This document shows positions 24,201-35,586 of a stretch of 40,083 bases of DNA, in pieces (the first letter of the stretch is position 1; the number at the start of each line of letters is the position of its first letter). Made by a program: the position numbers and the translations under genes. The stretch is from NCBI GenBank assembly GCA_054661495.1, contig BAAFSQ010000076.1, forward strand, positions 1 to 40,083, written 5' to 3'. This DNA comes from Zygophlyctis sp. KS116 (Eukaryota > Chytridiomycota). Under the pieces are notes generated by a model. It saw only the letters and a program-made list of their open reading frames with translations. It was not told the origin of the DNA and ran no database searches.

Positions 24201-26672
24201 AAATCTGCTGTACTTTACTACTTCACAAAAATCTGAATTTTTCGCAATGAAAGGAAAATTCTTAAATAAGTTGAATCTTCATGATGATGCTGCACTATCA
24301 TTCTCATCAGCAATTCAAATTGATATGAACTTGGCCAAAGCCTGGGGCCTTTGGGGCCAGTACAATGACAGGCTTTTTAAAGAGAATCCATCCGAAATAA
24401 AACATGCAATATCGGCGGTCAACTGCTTTTTGAATGCTTCTGGACTTTACAATAATGCTAGGTCGCGTAAATATATTTCAAAAATTATTTGGCTCTTAAG
24501 CATGGACGATTCTCAAGGGAGTATTCTCAAATGCTATGAATCATTCAAAGGTGAGGCTTCTTTATGGTTTTGGATCACATTTATTCCTCAGTTGCTCTCA
24601 TCTTTAGCATCAAAAGAGGCTCGTTTTGCCAGGCAAATATTGATGAAGATTGCGAAATCATATCCACAGGTAAATGAATATCTTTAAATTTCAGGCATTG
24701 CACTTTCATCTGAGAACTGCTAAGGAGGAGTTTCTACTTTTGAAAAAACAGTCAAATGGTACCAGTCAGGAAAGCGAGCAGTCTTCAGCGCAAGAAGTTA
24801 AAATTGAAGATGAAAAGTCCCCTGCAACGTTTAGTGAAGTAGAAGGTCTTATTTCCACTCCAACCCCATCATCTACAGTAAGACAGCCTTGGGAATATGT
24901 AGAAGAAATTATGTCTCTACTTAAAACAGCGTTTCCTCTTTTGGCATTAACTATGGAGACTATGGTTGATCAAATTTTACAGCGCTTAAAGCCCACTACT
25001 GATGAAGATATATATCGATTAATAGTTGCCCTTTTAAATGATGGTGTGCAAATGTATATGCAGCAGCTATCCCGCGATCCTGAAAATAGCGGGCAATTAT
25101 CATCAGCCACCGAAATGAATTTGCTTCGATTTGCAGAAAGTATGAGCCCAAATCATGTCAAGGTACAAAAGTTCCTTTTTAATAATATAGTATAAGGAGG
25201 CCTTTGAACGAGATTTTATAAACAGCAAACCAAATTTGGCTGTTCTGATTGATAGATTCAGATCATGGAGGGATAAATTAGAAAATATTCTAGATAACCG
25301 TCCAAGACATAGGCAATTAGAATATTTCAGTCATTACCTTTCGGAGTTTGAATATTCGAAATTTGATGAAGTAGAAGTGCCTGGTCAGTATTCATTGGTA
25401 ATTTTCCAACTTTTTATTTTAGATCCGAATGAATAATAAGGACTTCATCAAAATTCAGCGATTTGATTCTGTTATAGACATTATCAGGGGTCATTCAAGC
25501 TGTGCGCGTCGAATAACTATCCGTGGCCATGACGGAAGCGTTTATCCTTTCATTGTACAACATCCTGCAGCTCGACATTGTAGAAGGGAAGAAAGAATAC
25601 TTCAGCTTTTCAGATTTTTAAATGAAATAATAGGACGAAAAAAGGAAACTCGGCGCAGGAATTTAATGTTCCATTTACCTCTCATTGTACCAATAGCACC
25701 CCAAATTCGTCTGATTCAGGACGATACTAAATATGTTACTCTGCAAGAAGTATTTGAAGACTACTGTAAGCAGAAGAATATGGGACGTGACGATCCAGCC
25801 ATCTATTACACCAGTCGCATTCGAAAAGTTTTACTTTCTGAAGACATTTCCAAGAGAAGCAAAATCGAACTACTAAATCTTAAAGCAGAGCTTTTTGAAG
25901 AAATATCAAATCAGCTGGTACCCAATAACATCCTATCTACTGTAATAATTTATTTTTAACGTTTTAGTATCTATCAGCGACCATGAAAACTTACGAAGAT
26001 CTTTGGCTCCTTCGTCGTAACTTTATCCGCCAGATGGCTTGTAATTCATTTCTGACATACTCACTATGCGTTGGTCATCGCCATCCGCAAAAAATGCACA
26101 TTTCCTTAAAAACAGGAAACGTTTGGAATTCTGAACTTCTTCCATGTAAGATTAAATTATTTTAACCAACAGCAATATCTTCAAGCATGATCCAATTCAC
26201 AAATTCAGAAGCTGTTCCGTTTAGACTGACGCCGAATATTCAGCACTTTATGACTAAAGGAGGAACAGAGGGACTTTTTACCGCCGCATTACTATCATTA
26301 GCAAAGTCCATCATTGAATCGGAGGTAAATTATTTCTGATCTCATAAAAAAGTTTGAAATGGAGTCCTATCTTTTGATTTATCTTCGAGATGAACTAAGT
26401 TCGTGGTATTCGAGCTCATCCAAGAAGATTAGTCTGCATGAAGGAAAACTTCAGGACCATATTCTACAAAATTTAGAAATTATAACTGGACGTATGACTG
26501 CACTTTCCTGCAAAACTGAAAGACTTAAAGTAAGTTTGAATTTATTTGCTAATTTCTCTAGACCAGTGATAAACTTGAACCTGTATACCAAACCATCCTT
26601 GACTTAATCTCACAAGCGGTGAATCCTCTTAAATTAGCCCAAATGGATTTAGGATTTTTCCCCCAATTATAA
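15300..26672 (+). CDS. TRA1: Tra1/TRRAP, PIKK-family pseudokinase of SAGA and NuA4
   Basis: Activator-binding scaffold of the SAGA and NuA4/TIP60 histone acetyltransferase complexes. Spliced product 3655 aa (yeast Tra1 3744). HEAT and FAT solenoids fill residues 1 to about 3250; early family phrases include LALLLPVFIQLLK, VLEICHRLPQSEALKPW and GTGLTSRETLRPIAHSVL. The kinase-like domain (about 3300-3600) has IRGHDGSVYPFIVQ, RREERILQLFRFLN and PFRLTPNIQ; the FATC-like end is MDLGFFPQL. The catalytic loop reads VGHRHPQK instead of GDRHPSN and there is no DFG, as expected of a pseudokinase. Introns: 15654-15677, 15804-15832, 16136-16163, 16427-16455, 16656-16682, 16938-16961, 19587-19613, 21372-21397, 24670-24694, 25163-25190, 25398-25422, 25942-25967, 26146-26172, 26325-26352, 26530-26561. 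They crowd at both ends of the gene. The start is the first ATG in frame, 64 nt after the Utp10 stop. Confidence 0.97.
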
Positions 26673-26734
26673 ATGACTTTATACACTTAAATTATTTTTG
26701 AGAAGATTAAAAGATGGTGAATTTAAAACATGAA

Positions 26735-27565
26735 TTAATTGTCATCATCTGAAGAACTTTCCGCATACACTGAACCCAACAAATTTAAAGGAGATATTTC
26801 CACTTTTTTACGAACTATTCCCAAATCTATTCCTGAATCAGTCTTTCTTTTCCCTAAATTATTTTGTTGCCCTTTAATAACCTGATTTTTTAATAATTCC
26901 AGAGGATCTCCATCTGCAACTCTTTTAACTATTTCCCCTTCAGCATTATAAAATACAGCATGAGCCAATTCATTATCTTGTTTTTCTTGTAATTCTAGTA
27001 ATTCCTTTTCTCTTGCATACTTTTTCAAAATAATATTTTCTATAGCTTGTAAAGAGCCACCTCTTTCATATGCAGCACTTTTAGTTTTTAATTCATCCAA
27101 GTTTTCCAAAATCTCCATTTCTCTTTTTGAGTTTAACGTCCTTAATTCCAACTTTGATATTGGATTTCTAGCTTCCTCTGCTTCTTTTTCCTTTTGTATT
27201 TCAGCTTCTAAAAGCCTTTCATCTCTAACCATTTCAAAATTCCTTTGAGCTCCAGACTCACAAACATAATCTGTTTTTTCGGGGTCCGTCTTAAAGGTAA
27301 TATCGCACGAGCACATTGGACATCGTATATAGAACCGATGTATTTGTATTCCTAAATAATGTTCTCCTTTTGCTCTTTCCTTTCTAGCGTTGAATTTCTT
27401 TCCTTTTGGAATCCATTCTGAGCAAGTTAAACATCTCATACTAAACGGAGCCATGAGTCTTACTACATGAGGATTAGAAGTTCTTAGTTCTCCTTTGTTT
27501 GATTCTAATTTAGAAGGATCAAAGTCTGGAGGAAAGTATTTATTGAGGACTTTTCTTTCTGACAT
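26735..27565 (-). CDS. YJU2: Splicing factor Yju2 (CWC16/CCDC94)
   Basis: Component of the Prp19-associated spliceosome that promotes the first catalytic step, contacting the branch-site helix. Intronless, 276 aa. The N-terminus [20 protein letters not shown] is almost the family consensus and marks Yju2 rather than its paralogue CCDC130. The zinc-binding core has CLTC and CPMC pairs, with [22 protein letters not shown] and [20 protein letters not shown] between and after them. A charged coiled coil follows (about residues 115-200), then a basic stretch and an acidic tail (SSSDDDN). It sits between the two PIKK genes, convergent with TRA1 (62 nt between stops) and divergent from TOR (118 bp between starts). 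Confidence 0.96.
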   Translation of the reverse strand: MSERKVLNKYFPPDFDPSKLESNKGELRTSNPHVVRLMAPFSMRCLTCSEWIPKGKKFNARKERAKGEHYLGIQIHRFYIRCPMCSCDITFKTDPEKTDYVCESGAQRNFEMVRDERLLEAEIQKEKEAEEARNPISKLELRTLNSKREMEILENLDELKTKSAAYERGGSLQAIENIILKKYAREKELLELQEKQDNELAHAVFYNAEGEIVKRVADGDPLELLKNQVIKGQQNNLGKRKTDSGIDLGIVRKKVEISPLNLLGSVYAESSSDDDN

Positions 27566-27683
27566 TCTGTTTTGCCCAACAAAGGTTAGGAAAAAACAGG
27601 TTTTCTTAGGATGAATGACAATTTGCGATTTATTCTCTCAGACTTGAAGGCAAAGTAATATTTTAATATATAAGATTAGAAAT
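27566..27683. promoter_or_regulatory. Divergent promoter region, YJU2 / TOR
   Basis: 118 bp between the two start codons. It contains short A/T tracts and two related strings, AGGTTAGG and CAGGTTTTCTTAGG, near the YJU2 side. No recognised site. Confidence 0.3.
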
Positions 27684-30600
27684 ATGGAAATTAGGATAAA
27701 GGGGGCAGAGGCGCTAAGAGATTCTGTAAAATCCGCTTCCAGAGAATGTTCAGGCGAAACATTTGCTAAATTCTTGAATGAAGTTAATAGGAGAATATTT
27801 GAATTGGTTCATTCTAGTGATAATTCTGATAAGATTGGTGGGATTTTGGCTATAGATTACTTGATTGATTTTGATGCGGAAGAAGATCCAACTAAATTAG
27901 CAAGGTAAAATCATATTGTTTTTATTATAGATTTGCAAATTATTTAAGAATAGTTTTGCCTGGAAATGATCCGACTGTAACTGAATTAGCTGCACGAGCT
28001 TTAGGGAAATTGGCTTTACCGGGTGGTCCTTTAACTCTAGATTTTGTAGAATTTGAAGTCAAAAGAGCATTGGAATGGTTATCAGGAGATAGGAATGAAC
28101 AAAGAAGATATGCCGCAGTGCTAGTATTAAAGGAATTAGCTAATAATTCTTCTACGTTATTGTACTCTTATGTTTCACAGATTTTAGATTTGATTTGGAT
28201 ACCGTTAAGAGATCAAAAGGTTTGGAATTTATAATATTAAAAATTAGGTGTCAATTAGAGAAGGTGCGTCTGAAGGATTGGCGGCATGTCTTAAATTAGT
28301 CTCTATTAGACAAAATCAGATTAAAAGGCAACTTTATAAAAGACTCTTTGAAGAGGCTCAAAAAGGATTAAGACAAAATCAAAATCCAGATGTTATACAT
28401 GGTTCTTTATTAGCATTGGGACAGATTTCATTACATTTGATAAAGGAAAATGATGTTAGATTGAAAGAAATTATTGCTCTTGTATTGAAATTTAGGGATC
28501 ATAGAGATTCTCTAGTAAGGAAAACAGTTATAAATTTAATACCAACTTTGGCTAAAATGGATCCAGATTTATTTTTTAAAGAAAATTATCTTAGTGCAAG
28601 TGTAATGTATTTGACGGCTCAGTTGAAGAAAGAAAAAGAACGGAACTATGGTATTTTCAAAAGATTAACAATAGCATTTATTGCCATAGGAAAAGTTGCA
28701 GAAGCAGTAGGAATTAAAATATTGCCTTTTTTAGAATTCACGCTACAAAATATTAAAGAAGGTCTGTCAGTCAAGGGGAAATTAAGAATCAACTCTGAGG
28801 CTTCTATATTTCAATGTATAAGTAGTCTTGCTATTGCGGTCGGTCCTGCGCTTACAAAACATATGCATGAAACATTGGATTTTATGTTTCAAGGTGGAAT
28901 TTCAAGTGCTTTGATCCAGGCTCTTTTTGATCTTTCAAAAAATATTCCTCCGCTAGCAAACTCAATCAGAGGTATTTTTTATTCATCTAAGTTTAAAGTT
29001 CGATTACTTAATTTACTTTCAATGATTTTAGTAGGGCATCCTTATCAACATCCTGGAGTTCCAAATCGTGCTTCACCTAATGTTCATCCCAAAGACGGGA
29101 CTTTAGTATACAATAGTTTGATTAAAAATATAGGTTACAGAAATAAATGATTCGCAGACAATAGTACTTGCTTTAGAAACGTTGGGGTCCTTTGATTTTA
29201 GTGGTATATCTTTGTTTAATTACTCAAATCATTAGGTGTTTTATTAAGTGATCTTTTAAAAGATATATCTGAGCTTTATTTGGATGATGAATCGCCTCAG
29301 ATAAAAAAAAGTGCTGCATTAACTTGCGGTAAAGTATTAAAAGGTGATCCAATAAATTTTCAGGTATGTTTACCACGGAACCAATAATTTTTAGACAAGT
29401 GAAAGGTCGGTAACTCTTGTCGGAGAAGTGATTGGTAGATTGATGACTTTGGGAATAGCAGATCCGGGTATTATTTCAAATTTAAAGAGTTAGATCCGAA
29501 TATCCGTCTGGCAGTAATTACTTCATTAAACAATATTACGTTTGATCATCATTTGGCCCAAGTCGAAACTATTCATTCTCTGTTTTTAGCTGTGAATGAT
29601 GAAGTATTCGCTATCCGAGAAACAGCAATAGATATAATTGGAAGATTGTCGACCCAGAACCCAGCATATGTTTTGCCACCTCTTCGCCGGCTACTGATTA
29701 AATTGTTGACTGAAATTGAATATTGTGACATAAGGTATGAATAGATCGCGTAATAATTTTTTAGTGTCCAAAAAGAACAAAGTGCGAGACTACTGTGTTC
29801 TTTGATCGCTTCTGCCCAAAGCTTAATTCAGCCATATGTCGAATCTGTTTTAAAGGTTTTGCTACCAAAAGCCAGAGATCAAAGTCCAGTAGTTGCATCG
29901 CAAATTATTACATCTCTAGGCGAGTTATCTCGGGTTGGTTCTAAAAACATCAATAATCATCTCAACGATCTAATGATAATGATAATAGAAACACTGCAGG
30001 ACCAAAGTTCTCCAATGAAGCGTGAATCAGCATTGAAAACTCTAGGACAAATATCAAGTAATACTGGATGGGTGGTTGAACCATACCTTAAATATCCTAG
30101 TCTGCTAAATTTACTTATTAAGATTCTTAAAACAGAGCAATCGCCTTCCATAAGAAAAGAAACGGTCAAATTATTGGGTGTTCTCGGAGCTATCGATCCA
30201 TACAAACGTACTCAGGTAATTGTGATCATCCAGTTAATACTAGTTGCCTGACGGAACGGAAAATTCTGGGCCAGTAGTTTTAAATGAGCTAGAATCAACC
30301 ATAGGAATTAGTCCGTCTTCGGATGATTACTATCCTACTGTTGCTGTTCAAAGTTTAATCAAGATTTTGCGGGATGCTTCTTTAAGTAGTCACCACACGG
30401 CGGTAGTGACAGCTATTATGTACATATTTAAGACTCTCAGTTTAAAATGCGTCCCATTTATGCCGCAGGTATAATGATTTAAGTTTCTAAAATATAGATT
30501 ATGCCACCGTTTCTCGCTATGATGCGAACATGTCCTAGCGGAATGCTTGAATTTCATTTTCAGCAACTTTCATTAATCGTTAGTATAGTCAAACAGCACA

Positions 30601-33600
30601 TAAGAAATTACCTAGACGGTATTATATCTCTCATTCAGGATTTTTGGTCTAGTAATCTAAACTTGCAAGCAACTTCTTTGTCCTTAATTGAATCAATCGC
30701 TCAGGCTCTGGATGGTGAATTTAAAGTATACCTTCCAACATTGCTGCCTCAGCTTATCCAAATATTTGAAAACGACATCAGTGAAAATCGTTATCGTACT
30801 CAAAAGTTGCTGAATGCTCTCGTTAACTTTGGTCCGTCATTGGAGGATTACTTGCATCTGGTGATTCCGCCATTGGTCCGACTAATAGAAAATGCTGAAG
30901 CGCCGGTTCATATACGCAAGCAAGCGATTGTTGTTGCTGGTTATTTGTCGCGCCAAGTCACTTTTTGTGACTTAGCATCCCGAGTTATTCATCCTTTAAT
31001 TAGAATATTACATCTGCCTGAATATCGCCAGGAATCAATGGACACTCTTGCGCGCATTGTATTTCAAATGGGCCCCGAGTTCACTCTTTATATACCCACT
31101 TTAGCAAAGGTTTGAAAAATGATAATCTAAAACAAACAGATAATTACAAAACATAGAGTTCACCATCAAAAGTATGAAATGTTGATTGGACGCCTTCTAC
31201 GAGACGAGAATTTTCCTCAAGATGACGACTTTTTCACGGACTTAAAACTGTAATTTGATCTATTTAAATATAGAACCAATCTCCGTATCGAAGATGAGGT
31301 GGGTGAATCGGCATCAAAGAAGCTCCCTCTTAATCAGCAGCAGCTAAAAAAGGCTTGGGAAGCTTCCCAACGGTACACTAAGGATGATTGGCAGGAGTGG
31401 ATACGCAGATTTAGTGTTGAGCTTTTAAAAGAATCACCCTCGCATGCTTTGAGAGCGTGTGCGGCATTAGCTAGTGCCTACTATCCCCTTGCTCGTGAAC
31501 TTTTTAATGCGGCATTTTTGTCTTGTTGGGGTGAATTATATGACCAATTTCAAGATGAACTAGTTCGATCATTAGAGACGGCATTGACGTCAGTTAATAT
31601 TCCTCCTGAAATCTTACAAACATTGTTGAACTTGGCAGAGTTTATGGAGCACGATGATAAGGCATTGCCAATTGATATACGAACTTTAGGATTGTATGCG
31701 GCCAAATGTCACGCATATGCTAAAGCACTTCACTATAAAGAATTGGAATTTATTTCAGAGCCTTTGACGAATACTATCGAAGCTTTAATTAGTATTAATA
31801 ACCAGCTTCAGCAACCAGACTCTGCTATCGGTATATTGACTTACGCTCAACAGAATCATGATGTGGAGCTAAAAGAATCATGGTATGAAAAGCTTCAACG
31901 TTGGGATGATGGGCTTGCGGCTTATGAAAGGAAACAACTAGAGGATCCTAATTCTACCGATGCTACTCTTGGTAGAATGAGGTGTCTGCATAATCTTGGA
32001 GAATGGGAGAAACTGGCGGCGTTAGCCAAAGAAAAATGGGTGATTGCTAAAGACGATATTAAGAGAGTGATAGCCCCTTTGGCAGCGGCAGCAGCTTGGG
32101 GATTGGCAGAATGGAATTCAATGGACAATTATATCCTGTATATGAAGCAAGAATCTCCCGATAGTGCATTCTTTAGAGCTATTTTGGCATTACATAGGAA
32201 TTTATTTCCTCAAGCTCTTTCTTTTATTGAAAAAACCAGGGATTTGCTAGACACGGAGTTGATGGCGTTGATTGGAGAATCCTATAATAGAGCTTATAAC
32301 GTTGTAGTTCGAATTCAGATGCTTGCTGAATTGGAAGAAATAATCCTTTACAAACAAAACTTTCAAAACCCTGAAATACAATCAAGAATTCATAAAACAT
32401 GGATTTCGAGGATTGAAGGCTGTCAAAGGAACGTAGAAGTTTGGCAAAGAATACTCAAAGTGAGAGTGCTGGTCATGTCTCCAAAAGATGATATGACACC
32501 CTGGATTAAATTTGCAAATCTCTGCCGTAAAAGTGGTAGACTGAGTTTAGCGTACAAAAGTTTGTACGGGCTGCTCAATATACCACAAAAAGATTTTGCT
32601 AAATTGGTACTTTTTGAAATTCATTAATTACAGGACACTCTGAAGAATCCACCGTCTGTTGTATATGCTAGTTTAAAATACTTATGGGCATCTGGAGCTA
32701 GAGACCAAAGCTACAGTCAGTTAGAAGAATTTACAAAAGGGATCATGAGCAGAGTTGCGATTTTTGAAAATGAAGACCTGAAAGCACAAGTGCAGAAAAT
32801 TGATGATCCAGAAAAGAAATCCCTACTCCGAATATTAGCAAGATGTTTTTTAAAATTAGGAGAATGGAAAATTGCCTTAAAATACGATCTTAATGATGAA
32901 ATCATCCCAGAAATTTTAAAGTCTTATGAAGCGGCAACCGTTTGTGATAAGGAATGGTATAAAGCATGGCATGCTTGGGCACTAGCCAACTTTGAAGTCT
33001 TGAACTTTTATGAAAAGAAAAATGAATCGGTGGCAGAAGATCTTTCGATATTACACGTAATTCCCTCAATTCAAGGATTTTTTAAATCTATAGCCTTGTC
33101 TAAAGGGAACTCTTTACAGGATACACTGCGTCTTTTAACATTATGGTTCAAGTATGGGCATCAGAAAGATATTAATACTGCAATAGGGGAAAATTTCAGT
33201 AGTATTACTATAGACACTTGGCTGGAAGTGATTCCTCAGCTTATTGCACGAATTCATACACCTGGACCACAGAAAAGATTGATTCATCAGCTGCTGTCCA
33301 ATGTTGGAAAAGAGCATCCCCAAGCTATTGTATACAGTCTTACTGTCGCTTCAAAATCATTAAGTGTTTCTAGGAAAAAAGCCGCTTTAGCTATCTTAGA
33401 TCGTATGCGCTCTCACAGTGCTAATCTGGTTGAGCAGGCGCTTTTAGTTAGTCAAGAATTGATTAGAGTTGCTATTTTGTGGCATGAAATGTGGCATGAA
33501 GGCCTCGAAGAAGCTTCTCGTTTGTATTATGGCGATCATGATATTGAAGGCATGTTTGCGGTTTTAGAACCACTCCATCAAATGCTTGAAAGAGGCCCGG

Positions 33601-35086
33601 AAACTCTGAGAGAAATATCTTTTAATCAGGCGTTTGGCCGAGACCTTCAAGAAGCTCAAGAATGGTGCCGAAAGTATAAGAAAACGTTAAATGTTGATGA
33701 TCTTAATCAATCTTGGGATTTGTATTACCAAGTATTTAGACGAATTACTAAGCAACTTCCTCAGTTAACAACATTAGAATTACAATATGTTTCACCCAGA
33801 TTGCAAGCTGTATCTGACTTGGAATTAGCCATTCCAGGATCGTATCGGAGCGGGGATCCAATTGTCAGAATATCTTCATTCAATCCCACTCTTACAGTGA
33901 TGACTTCTAAGCAGCGCCCTCGGCGATTGAATATAAAAGGCAGTGATGGAAAAGAATATCAATATTTGCTGAAAGGCCATGAAGACTTAAGGCAAGACGA
34001 GCGAGTGATGCAATTATTTGGCTTAGTAAACACAATTTTGGCGGCTGATCCTGAAACATTTAAGCGTCATTTAAGTATTCATAGGTATCCTGTAATTCCT
34101 CTATCTCCTAATTCCGGTCTCATTGGCTGGGTGCCGTCGTGTGATACTCTTCATTCATTGATTCGTGATTTTCGCGAGAGTCGTAAAATACTTTTGAATA
34201 TTGAACATCGTCTAATGCTTCAGATGGCGCCCGACTATGATAATCTTACTCTTTTGCAAAAAGTAGAAGTCTTTGAATATGCTCTTGAAAATACTACAGG
34301 ACAGGATCTCTACAAGGTTTTATGGCTCAAGAGCAAAAACTCAGAGGTAAATTATATTGAATAAAACTTTTAGACATGGTTAGAGAGAAGAACAAATTAT
34401 ACACGTTCTCTGGCCGTCATGTCAATGGTTGGCTATATTTTGGGACTTGGAGATCGCCATCCTTCCAACTTGATGCTTGAAAAAAATACTGGTAAAGTGA
34501 TCCATATTGATTTTGGTGACTGTTTCGAGGTAAACTTTCTTAATTAAAATTAGGTTGCAATGCACCGAGACAAATTTCCAGAAAAGATCCCCTTTAGATT
34601 AACCCGTATGTTGATTAATGCAATGGAAGTCTCTGGAATTGAAGGAACTTTTAGGATCACTTCTGAAAATGTCATGAGAGTCATTAGAGAAAACAAGGAA
34701 TCACTAATGGCCGTCCTTGAAGCCTTTTTATACGATCCTTTGATAAACTGGAGACTACTCAACGCTGCCAGTCCTAAAGAAGGAAAAACACCACTTAACC
34801 CAACTCTACCCCTCCCCAGCGCCCCTAGAAAAATGAAAACAGAGCTTGAATTATTGGTTTCAGGTGATTAAACCTAGTTCTAATTATAGATGAAGCTCCT
34901 AAACCGGAAATACTTAATACTAGAGCTTTAACAGTTATGAATCGCGTCTCAAACAAGTTGACTGGTAGAGATTTCAAGCCCAATATTACCCTGGACGTAC
35001 CTTTACAAGTTCAACGCTTAATCCTTCAAGCAACCTCACTGGAAAATCTATCTCAATGTTATATTGGTTGGTGCGCATTCTGGTAG
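27684..35086 (+). CDS. TOR1: Target of rapamycin (TOR) Ser/Thr kinase
   Basis: Master growth kinase of TORC1/TORC2. Spliced product 2319 aa, slightly shorter than yeast or human TOR because the N-terminal HEAT array is trimmed. Order: HEAT repeats from the first residues ([43 protein letters not shown]), FAT domain ([42 protein letters not shown]), FRB at about 1800-1900 ([20 protein letters not shown], with the Ser and the later [11 protein letters not shown]rp that contact rapamycin), kinase ([18 protein letters not shown] about 1974, [11 protein letters not shown] about 2126, HIDFGDCFE about 2144) and FATC ending CYIGWCAFW. All catalytic residues are present. Introns: 27905-27930, 28220-28247, 28972-28998, 29106-29133, 29204-29235, 29363-29393, 29468-29493, 29735-29764, 30216-30243, 30469-30497, 31110-31139, 31250-31273, 32607-32633, 34347-34373, 34530-34553, 34864-34889. 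Stop TAG, 8 nt from the convergent neighbour. Confidence 0.99.
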
Positions 35087-35094
35087 ATTAGATA

Positions 35095-35586
35095 TCAATT
35101 CTTTTTCTTATCAGAATTCTTTACCCACACATTAATCTTTAAAGCTGTAAAGAGAATCACAATAAAAGCCAACCATCTGCTTAAAGTAGACACCATTGGA
35201 TTCCATGATTTGACATAAATCCCCTTGTAAGTTGAGAAAGCAGTGTACATTGTCCCATTGATTGAATATTTTACGACTGCAGGATACACCTTTATCATTC
35301 CGTGTACTTTTGGCGACACTACAAAAGAGGTCTTGTACGTAGCATCCACTGGCAAGTCTGGAATTTTCTGATAATTCTTTCCTGAAATTATTTTAAAAGC
35401 ACTTCCATTGTTAAATGTTTGATCATGAAACAAAATTTCTGAAATAGGAACAGAACCTGCATTTGTCAAGGTTACCAATACAGTAAAATTATTATTTTTG
35501 AGTATAGTAGACTCCTTGACAGACTTTGAGACAATTAAAAAGGAGGAAATTGTCTTTAGCAAAACCAAAAACAATAAAATTTTCAT
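35095..35586 (-). CDS. SSR2: Translocon-associated protein subunit beta (TRAP-beta/SSR2)
   Basis: ER membrane protein that works next to the Sec61 channel during protein import. Intronless, 163 aa from the ATG at 35586. Signal peptide MKILLFLVLLKTISSF, a lumenal beta-sandwich with the family pattern (NFTVLVTLTNAGSVPISEIL, FKIISGKNYQKIPDL, SFVVSPKVHG, VKYSINGTMYTAFST), one transmembrane helix (WLAFIVILFTALKINVWV) and a short basic tail (KKKN). Length and topology fit the family; sequence identity is modest. Its ATG shares its A with the TAA of the upstream ankyrin-like gene, so its promoter must lie in that gene or the two share a transcript. Alternative: another small single-pass ER protein with the same fold. 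Confidence 0.85.
   Translation of the reverse strand: MKILLFLVLLKTISSFLIVSKSVKESTILKNNNFTVLVTLTNAGSVPISEILFHDQTFNNGSAFKIISGKNYQKIPDLPVDATYKTSFVVSPKVHGMIKVYPAVVKYSINGTMYTAFSTYKGIYVKSWNPMVSTLSRWLAFIVILFTALKINVWVKNSDKKKN

Noticed and set aside
31110-31139. A longer 45-nt intron in TOR extending to the next AG
   Set aside because: The 30-nt choice adds [12 protein letters not shown], which matches the conserved TOR sequence; the longer one would delete it.
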